Position numbers and translations under genes: made by a program. A stretch of DNA of 8,997 nucleotides, taken from an uncultured Muribaculaceae bacterium. Lineage in GTDB: Bacteria > Bacteroidota > Bacteroidia > Bacteroidales > Muribaculaceae. This document shows positions 1-8,000 of the stretch, one piece after another. The notes under the pieces are model-generated. The model ran no database searches. It was given only the letters and a program-made list of their open reading frames with translations, and was not told where the DNA came from. Positions within the stretch are counted from its first letter, which is position 1. The number at the start of each line of letters is the position of its first letter. Where the stretch lies: NCBI GenBank assembly GCA_947644475.1, contig CANRZQ010000102.1, forward strand, positions 1-8,997. The letters are read 5' to 3'.

Positions 1-1637
1 ACGACCTCTTTTCCCTCTCCACGATGGGATTTCGCGGCGAGGCTCTTCCGTCTATCGTGGCTGTGGCCGAGGTGGACATGCGCACGATGCGGCGCGACGA
101 CCCGATGGGCACACGCATCGTGCTGGCAGCATCGGAGGTTGTGTCGCAGCAACCCGAGGCATGTGTGCCGGGCACAAACATAAAGGTGAAGAATCTTTTC
201 TTCAAGCAGCCGGTGCGCCGGCGTTTCCTCAAAAAAGACCCGGTGGAACTGAGCCATATCGTGCACGAGTTCGAACGCCTGGCCCTTGTCAACTGCGACA
301 TAGCGTTTACGCTCACATCCAACGAGGTAACGCTCCATCAATTAATGCCCGGCTCGCTCAAACAGCGCATCGGCGAACTTTTCGGCAAGAATCTCGTGCA
401 CCAGCTCATCCCGGTGGACGTGGACACGTCGCTTGCAAAAATATCAGGGTTTGTCTCCCTGCCGCAAAACGCACGCCGCCGCGGAGCCTTGCAGTTTTTC
501 TTTGTAAATGGCCGGCATATGCGCCACCCCTATTTCCATAAGGCCGTGATGCAATGCTATTCCGAACTTATCGCCGCCGACGCCCAGCCGAATTATTTCC
601 TGAATTTCACCGTCGACCCACAGGCAATAGACGTAAACATCCATCCGCAGAAGTTCGAGGTGAAATTTGAGAATGAGCAGCCTATATGGCAGATTCTGTC
701 GGCTGCCGTGCGCGAATCGCTCGGGCGATTCAATGCCGGAGCGGCCATCGACTTCGACCGCGACGACGCCCCCGACATACCGGTGTTCACGGCCGGCAAG
801 ACCGTTGCGCCGGCCGAGATACCCGACGAGGGCGGCGACCCGGCATACAACCCCTTTGACGAGGCCCGCCGCCAAGGGCGCGCAATACCCACCGACTGGG
901 ATGTGCTCTACGACCGCTTCCGACGCAGCCCCGCCCCGTCGTCGCCCGACGAGGAGGCTCCTGCCTCCATCGAAATCACGGAGCCGCAGGCCGTGGCGAT
1001 AGGCGCCGTTGAAATTCCCTCGCGCCTCAACAGCCTCGTTTCCGGCTCATCTGCCGACACCCCGGCGGCCTCTGTGTCCACAATGCAACTGAAAGAACGG
1101 TATATCGTCACCCCGTCGAAATCGGGGCTTATGATTATCGACCAGCACCGCGCCCATGTGCGCATTCTGTACGAGCGATACCTGTCGATGATACGCGGTG
1201 GCGAGATTGCATCACAACGGCTGATATTTCCCGAGACAGTCGACCTCGACCCGGTGCGCGAGGTGGTGGCCCAATCGGTGGCCGGGATGCTCGCTCCGAT
1301 GGGCTTCGACATCAGCCCTCTCGGCTCGGGCACATGGGCTATCAACGCTGTGCCCGCAATTATCGAAAATGCCAATCCCGGCGAGGCGTTCCTCGACATA
1401 ATAAGCGCGATGACCGACCAGACCTCGGCCGACAATCCCGGAGAAAGCCAGTGGCAGAGCATAGCACTGTCGATGGCACGGTCGGCGGCGATAAAACGCG
1501 GCACGCCGCTCTCGGCCAAGGAAATGGACAGCATCATAGCCGACCTGCTTGCCATTCCCGACCCGGCCTACACCCCCGACGGCCACATTGTGCTGAGCAT
1601 AATCACCACCGACGACATAAACGGCTTGTTCAAATAA
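1..1637 (+). CDS. mutL: DNA mismatch repair protein MutL, 5'-truncated by window edge
   Basis: MutL is the GHKL-type ATPase that couples MutS mismatch recognition to downstream repair. The frame is already open at base 3, seven codons before the first ATG at 24, so that ATG is internal. Visible landmarks are the GFRGEAL ATP-lid motif (27-47), the FVNGRHMRHP and DVNIHPQKFEVKF blocks of the transducer domain, an acidic/Pro-rich linker (about 760-1010), and the C-terminal dimerisation domain starting near MQLKERYIV. In E. coli MutL GFRGEAL lies near residue 93, so roughly 85 N-terminal residues, including the ATP-binding Asn and DAG motifs, lie outside the window. A beta-clamp-type motif QRLIFP is at 1215-1232. 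The usual endonuclease motif DQHA-x2-E-x4-E reads DQHRAHVRILYE here (1140-1175), and the C-terminal CPHGRP-like motif is not seen. It ends at TAA and is probably cotranscribed with the TRIC gene. Confidence 0.97.
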   Translation, partial: DLFSLSTMGFRGEALPSIVAVAEVDMRTMRRDDPMGTRIVLAASEVVSQQPEACVPGTNIKVKNLFFKQPVRRRFLKKDPVELSHIVHEFERLALVNCDIAFTLTSNEVTLHQLMPGSLKQRIGELFGKNLVHQLIPVDVDTSLAKISGFVSLPQNARRRGALQFFFVNGRHMRHPYFHKAVMQCYSELIAADAQPNYFLNFTVDPQAIDVNIHPQKFEVKFENEQPIWQILSAAVRESLGRFNAGAAIDFDRDDAPDIPVFTAGKTVAPAEIPDEGGDPAYNPFDEARRQGRAIPTDWDVLYDRFRRSPAPSSPDEEAPASIEITEPQAVAIGAVEIPSRLNSLVSGSSADTPAASVSTMQLKERYIVTPSKSGLMIIDQHRAHVRILYERYLSMIRGGEIASQRLIFPETVDLDPVREVVAQSVAGMLAPMGFDISPLGSGTWAINAVPAIIENANPGEAFLDIISAMTDQTSADNPGESQWQSIALSMARSAAIKRGTPLSAKEMDSIIADLLAIPDPAYTPDGHIVLSIITTDDINGLFK

Positions 1638-1639
1638 CA

Positions 1640-1695
1640 AATACTCGAATACTCGAATACTCGAACACTCCCCAACTTCCCAACTCCCCGACTAA
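1640..1695 (+). repeat. 8-bp-period tandem array between mutL and the TRIC gene
   Basis: Seven consecutive 8-bp units fill the spacer from just after the mutL stop to the base before the TRIC start codon: aatactcg three times, then aacactcc, ccaacttc, ccaactcc and ccgactaa. Positions 4-6 are ACT in every unit. The first three units are identical and the last four drift toward the CCCAACT form. The array occupies the place where translation-initiation signals for the next gene would lie; no Shine-Dalgarno motif is visible. A 15-base stretch of it (1675-1689, read on the minus strand) is identical to part of the repeat in the porW-like gene at 5166-5180. Confidence 0.85.
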
Positions 1696-2298
1696 ATGGA
1701 AGAAACATTTCTTTTTGTGATAGAAGTGCTCGGCACGGTGGCATTCGCCATCTCGGGCATACGCCTGGCCGCCACAAAAGGCTTCGACTGGTTCGGAGCC
1801 TACACAGTAGGTCTTGTCACGGCCATTGGCGGCGGCACACTGCGCGATTTGCTGCTCGACATACCTGTGTTCTGGATGCAGACATCATGGTATCTCGTGG
1901 TTACGGGCATTTCGCTTGCCACTGTGATTGTGTTTCGCAGCCTGCTTGTGAGCCGCGACCGCATCCTTTTCGTCTTCGACTCAATCGGCCTGGCTCTTTT
2001 CTGCGTGATAGGCATCCAGAAGACCCTGGCAGCGGGATATCCGATGTGGGTGGCGACAGCAATGGGCGTAATCACCGGTGCTTTCGGCGGCGTTATCCGC
2101 GACATCCTCATCAACGATGAGCCTATCATCTTTCAGAAAGACATATATGCCACGGCCTGCCTTGCCGGCGGACTCGTCTACTGGCTTATGATGGAAGCCG
2201 GCGCAGAAGCCGCCTGGCAACAGATTTCGTGCGCCATAATGGTAATCGGCCTGCGCATAGCATCCCTCAAATACAATCTGCAATTGCCAAAGGTGTAG
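1696..2298 (+). CDS. TRIC/UPF0126 family cation channel membrane protein
   Basis: This is a 200-residue, very hydrophobic protein of the prokaryotic TRIC family (formerly UPF0126, YicG/YadS-like), expected to be a trimeric 7-TM monovalent-cation channel of the inner membrane. Two homologous halves are visible. The first carries GAYTVGLVTAIGGGTLRD (residues 34-51) and the second MGVITGAFGGVIRD (123-136); the Gly-rich kinks followed by Arg-Asp are the family hallmark. The N-terminal TM segment begins within ten residues of the ATG, and the length is normal for the family. The start lies 58 bp after the mutL stop, directly behind the octamer array, so it is probably in the mutL transcript. Family membership is clear; the transported ion and physiological role are not shown by sequence. 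The stop codon lies inside the downstream hairpin stem. Confidence 0.93.
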   Translation: MEETFLFVIEVLGTVAFAISGIRLAATKGFDWFGAYTVGLVTAIGGGTLRDLLLDIPVFWMQTSWYLVVTGISLATVIVFRSLLVSRDRILFVFDSIGLALFCVIGIQKTLAAGYPMWVATAMGVITGAFGGVIRDILINDEPIIFQKDIYATACLAGGLVYWLMMEAGAEAAWQQISCAIMVIGLRIASLKYNLQLPKV

Positions 2299-2329
2299 GA
2301 ACACAATCCTCCGGATTGTGTTCCTACAC
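2293..2329. terminator. Perfect 17-bp inverted repeat between convergent genes
   Basis: Arms 2293-2309 and 2313-2329 are exact reverse complements around a 3-base centre (tcc). The repeat sits between the TRIC gene, whose TAG stop at 2296-2298 lies within the left arm, and the stop of convergent nhaD at 2352. The position suits a bidirectional terminator or mRNA 3'-end protecting hairpin. There is no T-tract on either side, so it is not a textbook intrinsic terminator. A dispersed palindromic (REP-like) element is an alternative. Confidence 0.6.
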
Positions 2330-2351
2330 AGAGTGTTCCTGCCGGGTTGAT

Positions 2352-3758
2352 TTACATGATGTAGGATTTCAGGAATACGCTCTCTATAACGTAGACAATA
2401 GCGCCGGCAGCATAGCCAAGGAAGGCTATGAGGCTGAATTTGCGCAAATACCAACCGAAGGGGATTTTCTCGATGCCCATGGCTATGACTCCGGCGGCGG
2501 AGCCGATGATGAGAATCGAGCCGCCGACTCCGGCGCAATACGACAGGAATTCCCAGAATGTGCCGTCGACAACAAAGTTGGCGGCATAGCCGGTGGCTGT
2601 GGCAGGCTCGATGGGATACATGCCCATGGCGGCGGCAACGAGGGGGACATTGTCGACTATCGACGACATCACGCCAAGAAGCGAACTGATGATATAGACA
2701 TTGTGGACCTTGTAGTCGAGCCATCCGGCAGCAGTGGCAAGAATACCGGTGCTTTGGAGCACGGCCACGGCCATAAGGATGCCGAAAAAGAAGAGGATTG
2801 TGGACATGTCGATGCGTTTGATCACACGCGAGAGGCGATGCTCTTTCGACTGCTCGAGTTTCTTGCGGTTGTAGAATATTTCAGTGAATACCCAAAGCAC
2901 GCCGAGCGACAGCAAGATGCCGACAAACGGAGGAAGATGGGTCACGCTCTTGAACAGGGGCACAAAGAGAAGCCCGGCCACGCCGAGGATGAGTATGAGT
3001 TTGCGCTCGTTAAGAGTGGTGAGCGAAGGCTTGTTCGGGTCCTGTTTCTGCATGGGCGGGAGGTCGCCTTTGAGTTTGGGCAACACAAACAGCATCGGCA
3101 CAATAAGGGCCACAAGCGAGGGCACGAGCACAAAACTGATAAGGGCCTGGGTGGTGACGTTGCCTTTCACCCACAGCATGATTGTGGTGACATCGCCGAT
3201 TGGCGACCATGCGCCGCCGGTGTTTGCCGCTATGATTATCATGCCCGCAAATAGCCAGCGTTCCGAGCGACGGAACACCAGTTTGCGCAGAAGCATGAGC
3301 ATCACGATGGTGGTGGTGAGATTGTCGAGCACAGCCGAGAGTATGAATGTGACTCCGCATATCACCATGAGGAGCGTGCGCTTGCGCCGGGTGGTGATAT
3401 GGTCGGTGAGCACGGTGAATCCCTCGTGCACGTCGATAAGTTCTACTATCGTCATGGCGCCGATAAGGAAGAAAAGCGTCTGGGTAATATCGCCAAGATG
3501 CTCCACAATGTCGACATTGAGGATATACTGCAAGCATTGCTCATGAAGCGACGCGGCGGCAAGACCCGCGTCGTCGACATAAGCGGCGAGTGCGGCCGGA
3601 TTTACAGCCGGGATTATTGATACAGACGCAAGAGCATAGGCCACCCACATGAGCATGCCAAGGAGCAAGGCCGTGGCCGACTTGTCGATTTTAATGGGAT
3701 GCTCGAGGGCTATGCCGAGATAACCCACCACGAAAAGCAAAATAAGAAAAGGCAACAT
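2352..3758 (-). CDS. nhaD: Na+/H+ antiporter NhaD (ion transporter superfamily)
   Basis: This is a 468-residue polytopic inner-membrane protein matching the NhaD antiporter family, which expels Na+ (or Li+) in exchange for protons and supports salt and alkaline pH tolerance. Family blocks are visible in order: TLFFLIGAMTIVELIDVHEGF (94-114), SAVLDNLTTTIVM (141-153), ANTGGAWSPIGDVTT (178-192), SSIVDNVPLVAAAMGMY (365-381) and GSAAGVIAMGIEK (419-431). The paired Asp-Asn motifs (D145/N146 and D369/N370) in the two inverted halves are the expected ion-binding residues. A hydrophilic loop (about 230-252) separates the halves. Length is typical. The ATG at 3758 is followed at once by a first TM segment, so the start is well supported. 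The gene has its own promoter (3864-3895) and a leader of roughly 100 nt, and is separated from the esterase gene by 225 bp, so it is probably transcribed independently. Confidence 0.95.
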   Translation of the reverse strand: MLPFLILLFVVGYLGIALEHPIKIDKSATALLLGMLMWVAYALASVSIIPAVNPAALAAYVDDAGLAAASLHEQCLQYILNVDIVEHLGDITQTLFFLIGAMTIVELIDVHEGFTVLTDHITTRRKRTLLMVICGVTFILSAVLDNLTTTIVMLMLLRKLVFRRSERWLFAGMIIIAANTGGAWSPIGDVTTIMLWVKGNVTTQALISFVLVPSLVALIVPMLFVLPKLKGDLPPMQKQDPNKPSLTTLNERKLILILGVAGLLFVPLFKSVTHLPPFVGILLSLGVLWVFTEIFYNRKKLEQSKEHRLSRVIKRIDMSTILFFFGILMAVAVLQSTGILATAAGWLDYKVHNVYIISSLLGVMSSIVDNVPLVAAAMGMYPIEPATATGYAANFVVDGTFWEFLSYCAGVGGSILIIGSAAGVIAMGIEKIPFGWYLRKFSLIAFLGYAAGAIVYVIESVFLKSYIM

Positions 3759-3863
3759 AGATAGAAAAAAGCGAAACGATTAGTACCTGCAACTAAGATT
3801 GGAGCGGCGGCTTAGATTTTCATGGAATATTTTCTGCCTGGAAACGTATTTACCACCACATTG

Positions 3864-3895
3864 CAAAGATAATCATTCTTTTTTTCTATTACAAA
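3864..3895 (-). promoter_or_regulatory. Bacteroidota-type promoter of nhaD
   Basis: Read on the minus strand, a TTTG box (3895-3892) is followed after 20 nt by TATCTTTG (3871-3864). This fits the Bacteroides -33 TTTG / -7 TAnnTTTG consensus with normal spacing. Transcription would begin near 3857, leaving a leader of about 100 nt before the nhaD ATG. The leader contains a short inverted repeat (CTAAG at 3793-3797 with CTTAG at 3811-3815). That is too weak to call a riboswitch. Confidence 0.75.
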
Positions 3896-3901
3896 TAATT
3901 T

Positions 3902-3915
3902 CGGAAATTTTTCCG
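3902..3915. promoter_or_regulatory. Candidate operator palindrome upstream of the nhaD promoter
   Basis: The site CGGAAA-TT-TTTCCG is a perfect inverted repeat with 6-bp arms. It lies six bases upstream (in the nhaD sense) of the -33 box. Position and symmetry suit a dimeric DNA-binding regulator. Chance occurrence in an AT-rich spacer is possible, and no regulator gene is in the window. Confidence 0.35.
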
Positions 3916-3929
3916 TAATTAAATTTTTC

Positions 3930-3961
3930 GCCGTGTCGCGCAATGATTTGCACGGCACGGC
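3930..3961 (-). terminator. Hairpin downstream of the esterase gene
   Basis: Outer arms GCCGTG/CACGGC (3930-3935 and 3956-3961) enclose a 2x2 internal mismatch and a second 6-bp stem, closed by a four-base loop. In the minus sense it lies about 22 nt after the esterase stop codon and before the nhaD promoter, so it probably marks the 3' end of the porW-esterase transcript. An A-rich rather than T-rich stretch follows on that strand, so intrinsic termination is uncertain. Confidence 0.5.
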
Positions 3962-3983
3962 AAGTGTATTTTTTGTCGCAAAT

Positions 3984-5063
3984 TCAGCGGCGGGAAGCGG
4001 CAGGGAGGGAGCGCAGGAAGTTGGACAACTGGGCGCCCATTATACGGTGCTGGGCAGCGGAAGGGTGCATGTCGGCGCCGTAGCCGAGATAGTCCATGTG
4101 CGGGAGGAAATTGAGGCAATAGGTGTTGGCATCGCCTGATGCTATCCGGGCAAATGCCGGACGGATGTCGGCAAGCACCTCGGGGCTGAGCATACATCCG
4201 CTGAGAAGCACGATGGCGGCATCGGGATAGAGCGAGCGCAGGCGGGCGTGGAATGTGCGCATGGCCTCCTCATAGAGGGCAATGTCGTAGTCGCCGAGCG
4301 ATGTGTCGTTGGTGCCGAGGTTGATGCAGATTATGTCGGGTGTGAACGATGAGTGGTCCCACCGGGTCGACGGGTCGTAGATCAGGGCATTGTCGAATTC
4401 GAGCGGCATCGTGCCCCAGTCGCTACCCGTGCGCGGGCCGGCATAGTTGCGGTAGATGCCGATTCCCGAGCGGGCCACGACATGGAAGTCGGCGTCGAGG
4501 TCGCGCGCGGCAAGGTATGCGTAGGTGAGCGTATGGTTTTCGTTGTCGTAGCTGAAATGCTCGTATGGGTCGGTGGTCTCTGTTCCGTAGCCGCAAGTTA
4601 TGCTGTTGCCTATAAACATAATCTTGGGACCTGCCGGACGGCCGGCCGGCAAGATGCGCGCGCCGGGGCCTTCGATAGTGAATCCACGCCACTGCGGATG
4701 CTTCTCGTAGCCTTCGATCGCATATGTGATGCGTGCCCGGTGAGAACGCGACGGAGCGAGGCTGTCGGCAATCACAATCACGGAATCTGCTTCCGAAAAT
4801 ACCACCTTCCGGGGGGCGCCTCCGTCGATTTCGACCATGAATTTTCCGGCTCCGGGGTTAGCCTTCATTGCGAGGCGTTCACCTTCAAAATTGACGATGG
4901 ATGTCACGCCGGGATAATTGAACCGGACATTGTCCGAGTCTTTTACTACCCTCCCCATATATTCAATTTCGGCGGCGAGCGGTGAAATTTCCACTGTCTT
5001 GCGTCCACAAGACGCACACACGGCGATAGCAGCGGAAAGAATGAGCAATGATAATTTTCGCAT
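3984..5063 (-). CDS. SGNH/GDSL esterase lipoprotein, carbohydrate esterase family 2-like
   Basis: This 359-residue protein starts with a lipoprotein signal (MRKLSLLILSAAIAVCASC, lipidation Cys19; Cys at -3 is slightly unusual), so it is predicted to be membrane-anchored. Residues about 30-135 look like the beta-rich N-terminal domain found before the SGNH fold in CE2 acetylxylan esterases. The catalytic domain shows block I FIGNSITCGYGTE (nucleophile Ser154; Asn replaces the Asp of GDS), Gly200 in ARSGIG, block III LGTND (Asn252) and block V DMHPSAAQH (Asp331, His333), so all SGNH positions are present. The likely reaction is O-deacetylation of a polysaccharide such as xylan or mannan; the substrate is inferred from the family only. 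The ATG lies 32 bp after the porW-like stop, which suggests cotranscription. No susC/susD or glycoside hydrolase genes are adjacent, so it is not in an evident polysaccharide utilisation locus. Confidence 0.87.
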   Translation of the reverse strand: MRKLSLLILSAAIAVCASCGRKTVEISPLAAEIEYMGRVVKDSDNVRFNYPGVTSIVNFEGERLAMKANPGAGKFMVEIDGGAPRKVVFSEADSVIVIADSLAPSRSHRARITYAIEGYEKHPQWRGFTIEGPGARILPAGRPAGPKIMFIGNSITCGYGTETTDPYEHFSYDNENHTLTYAYLAARDLDADFHVVARSGIGIYRNYAGPRTGSDWGTMPLEFDNALIYDPSTRWDHSSFTPDIICINLGTNDTSLGDYDIALYEEAMRTFHARLRSLYPDAAIVLLSGCMLSPEVLADIRPAFARIASGDANTYCLNFLPHMDYLGYGADMHPSAAQHRIMGAQLSNFLRSLPAASRR

Positions 5064-5095
5064 TGTAAGTAAATGTTATTTTTGGTTATGGCTGA

Positions 5096-8000
5096 TTATT
5101 CGAGAAGGGGGTCGTCGCCTTCGCTGCCCGGCTCGTAGGCAGGAGAGTTGGGAAGTGCGGGAGTGGGGGAGTTGGGAAGTGCGGGAGCCGGGGAGTCGGG
5201 AAGTGCGGGAGTGGGCAAGTCGGGCGTTTGCTGTTGCTCGCTTGGCGTAAGAGAATCGGGCACTTGCTGTTGGTCGTTTGGCATTTCGCGCCCGGCCTCG
5301 GCTTCTTCGGCCTCGGGAAGCGTCTCTATCTCTTCGGGACGGAGTATTTCGTCCTGAGCGTCGATATAGTTTTGTTCCTGGAGAAAGCGGAAATAGTCGT
5401 CGAACGTGCGGCCTTCGCGCAGGAGCGTGTCGAAGTTCTCCGCCGATATTGCTATGGGGTTTACGCCGGGGGGCAATTTGAAATCGGCGGATGCGGCCAT
5501 TACCGAACGGTAATGGTTGAGTTCGCGCTTATTGTCAAAGCCTTTTATCACAAGCATTCCGAGGCGGCCAAAGTTCATTGGTTCGAGGTCGAAGTCTTTT
5601 ACCACAAAAGAGCGGAAATTGTGACGCGCCACATGATAGAGCAGTTCGTTTGCCGACACCTTGTCGGTGGGATACACGAGCACAAGCAGCTGCGGGTCGT
5701 CGTCGTTGAGGGTGAAATTCACATCTCCTTCTGCGGTGGCCGTGGAGTCGTTGCCAAGGCGGATGTCCCAGAGCATGCCGCGGAGATTTGTGCCCGATTC
5801 CGGACTTTGGAGTTGACGGCCCTGCGCCATGCCTTTGAGCCACGCCGATGCTATGGGGGTGATGTCGGTCGACGGATATCGGTCGAGCAGGTCACGGAGC
5901 ACAGCGTTGAATTTTTCGGGCTGCTTCTCTGTGACATAGGCGAGGGCATCGAGGAACATGAACTTAGGCATTATCTTCGAAAGCGGGTATTGCTCCATCA
6001 TCTGCTCGTAGGCGGCATGCACCTCGGCATTGCGGTTGTCAAGATAAGCCTGCCATGTCCGGTCGTAAAGTTGCTGCTGGCGCGTGTCCATCTGCTTGAG
6101 GTTCTCGATGTAGTTGGGGTCGCGCATGGCCAGGCCGTATTTCGAGTCGGGGAAATCAGAGAGGATGAGCCCGCGCCACACCTCGGCATCGGCCCGGCGG
6201 CCTTGGCGCATCGCCATAAGATACATATTATAATATACATCGAGACGATATACATTGTCGGGGTAGTCTTTCAACAGGCGGTCGAATTCGGCGGAGGCGG
6301 CAGGAAAATCCTCGAGTTTGTCTTTCAGAATCACACCCATGTTGTAGAGGCCTTCCTGAATTATCTCGTTGGCCTGCGCCTTTTCCTCGGGGGTGAATGG
6401 AATCTGGGCGAGGTAATATTCGGGATTATGGGGGTCGGAAGCAGCCTCCGCGGCCTTTGCGTCTTCGGTTTTTTCTTCATCGGAAGCGGCACCGTCGGCT
6501 GTTTCGGCGGCATCGTCGGCCGACTCTTCGGTATCGGCATCGAAGTCGGCGGTATTGAACGTTGACTTGTTGCGGCGGCGCCAGTCATCCTCGAGTTTAC
6601 GCGAGCCCCAGCGTTTCTGGAACTCGGTTTTTCCGGAATTGCGTGTCGTCGTATTGTAGAAGTACCATGAGTTGTCGGTATTTATCGAGAACTCGCGGTT
6701 ATTGTTGTCCTGCAACTGATTGCCCTGAGCCTGCTGCTGGGCAAGAAATTCCTCGCGGCGTGCCTCATCGGCCTCCTTCTTTTCTTTTTCTTTGAGGTCT
6801 TTGATTATCTTGTCGATAACCTTCGTGAGTTCGTCCTCGGGCATCTCCGACAGGCGCAGCAGCGAGTCTTGCAGGTTTACATTCTGAGAATAGACGGCGA
6901 GTTCGTCGAGCACATCCGAGCGGCGTTTGAGCAACGCATAGTCGGGATAGGTTTCGGGAAGCAGGGGCACAGCCTCGGCAAAGCACGGCTGAGCCTTCTC
7001 ATAGTCGCGCCTTGCGTAATAAATTTTACCAAGGGTAATCTGCGAGATGGCCTTGTCGATTCCCGAGCGTGTCGACTTTTCCGCGGCAAGGATATAGTTC
7101 TCAATGGCATGCGCGGTGTCGCCCCTCGACAGGTAGAGATTGCCGATGGCATAATACACCTGGTCGAGATAGTCCTTGTTGCGGTCATATTTGGTCATGC
7201 GGCGCAGGGCCTTCACCTCCTTTTCGATATCGGAGCCTGAAAACACCTCGCTCTGCTTTATGCGGGCGTTGAATTTAGTCCGATAAGACGCCGATGACGC
7301 GCCGCCGGCGTCGGCAAATGCCTTGTAGGCTTTCTCCTTCTCGCCGATAAGAGAATACACTTGTCCGAGCAGGAAGCGCAGCCGGGTCTTTTGCGCCCCG
7401 GACGCACCTTTTATGGCATCCAAAAGCAAAGGCACGGCTTTTTCATATTCCTTCGACTTTATATAATAGTCGGCATAGGTAAAGGCATAGAGCGTGCGGA
7501 GCGCCGACGACGACAGCTGGTCCTGCTTTATACGGGTGAGGATAAGTTCGGCCTCATACAGCCAGTCGAGCGACACATAAGAGCGGGCCTGCCAGAGTTT
7601 GGCCTCTGTCACCGTAGCCGGAAGCCATGTGAAATGCTTCGAGACATAGAAAAATGTAGATGCCGCGCCAAGGAAATCGCCGTTGAAATACTGGCTCCGG
7701 CCCATCATCATCCACGAATTGTGAAGAAAAGGATTATATTCGTCGCGTTTGAGCCACGCCTTGTACTCAGGATCATTGCCCTTGCCGGGCTTGCGGCGAG
7801 GCTTCTTCTTTATGGAACGAATCTGTATGGCTTTCTGGGCTTTCTCGATGCTGCGGGTGAAATCGCCCGACGGCTGCGGAGCCTTGTCATTGCTCTTGGC
7901 CTCGATAGGATGCATGAGCACGAGTTGCGAATAGTCATCCTCATAACTGCGCTCCATGGCGGCGAGAGTCTCCTTGTAATGAGTGTCGCCGTTATAGTGG

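Noticed and set aside
24..26. ATG at 24 as the start of mutL
   Set aside because: It is the Met directly preceding the GFRGEAL motif; the frame is open upstream with MutL-like residues DLFSLST, so the true start lies outside the window.
1981..2724. Minus-strand frame (247 codons) spanning the TRIC gene and the end of nhaD
   Set aside because: It overlaps two clearly real genes in another frame and its translation is His/Arg/Cys-rich without a domain.
2229..3254. Long + strand open frame (341 codons) opposite nhaD
   Set aside because: It starts inside the TRIC gene, crosses the terminator hairpin, and its His/Gly/Asp-rich translation is what antisense of a membrane-protein gene gives.
3759..3863. 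Riboswitch in the nhaD leader
   Set aside because: Only a 5-bp inverted repeat with a 13-nt loop is visible; nothing matches a known sodium-responsive or other riboswitch architecture that I can recognise.
5145..5224. CRISPR-like array
   Set aside because: The units are 8 bp with no spacers and lie in a coding frame; there are no cas genes.
5228..6565. Long + strand open frame (445 codons) opposite the porW-like gene
   Set aside because: It is antisense to a well-supported gene with family motifs, its translation has no recognisable domain, and long antisense frames are common in GC-rich coding DNA.
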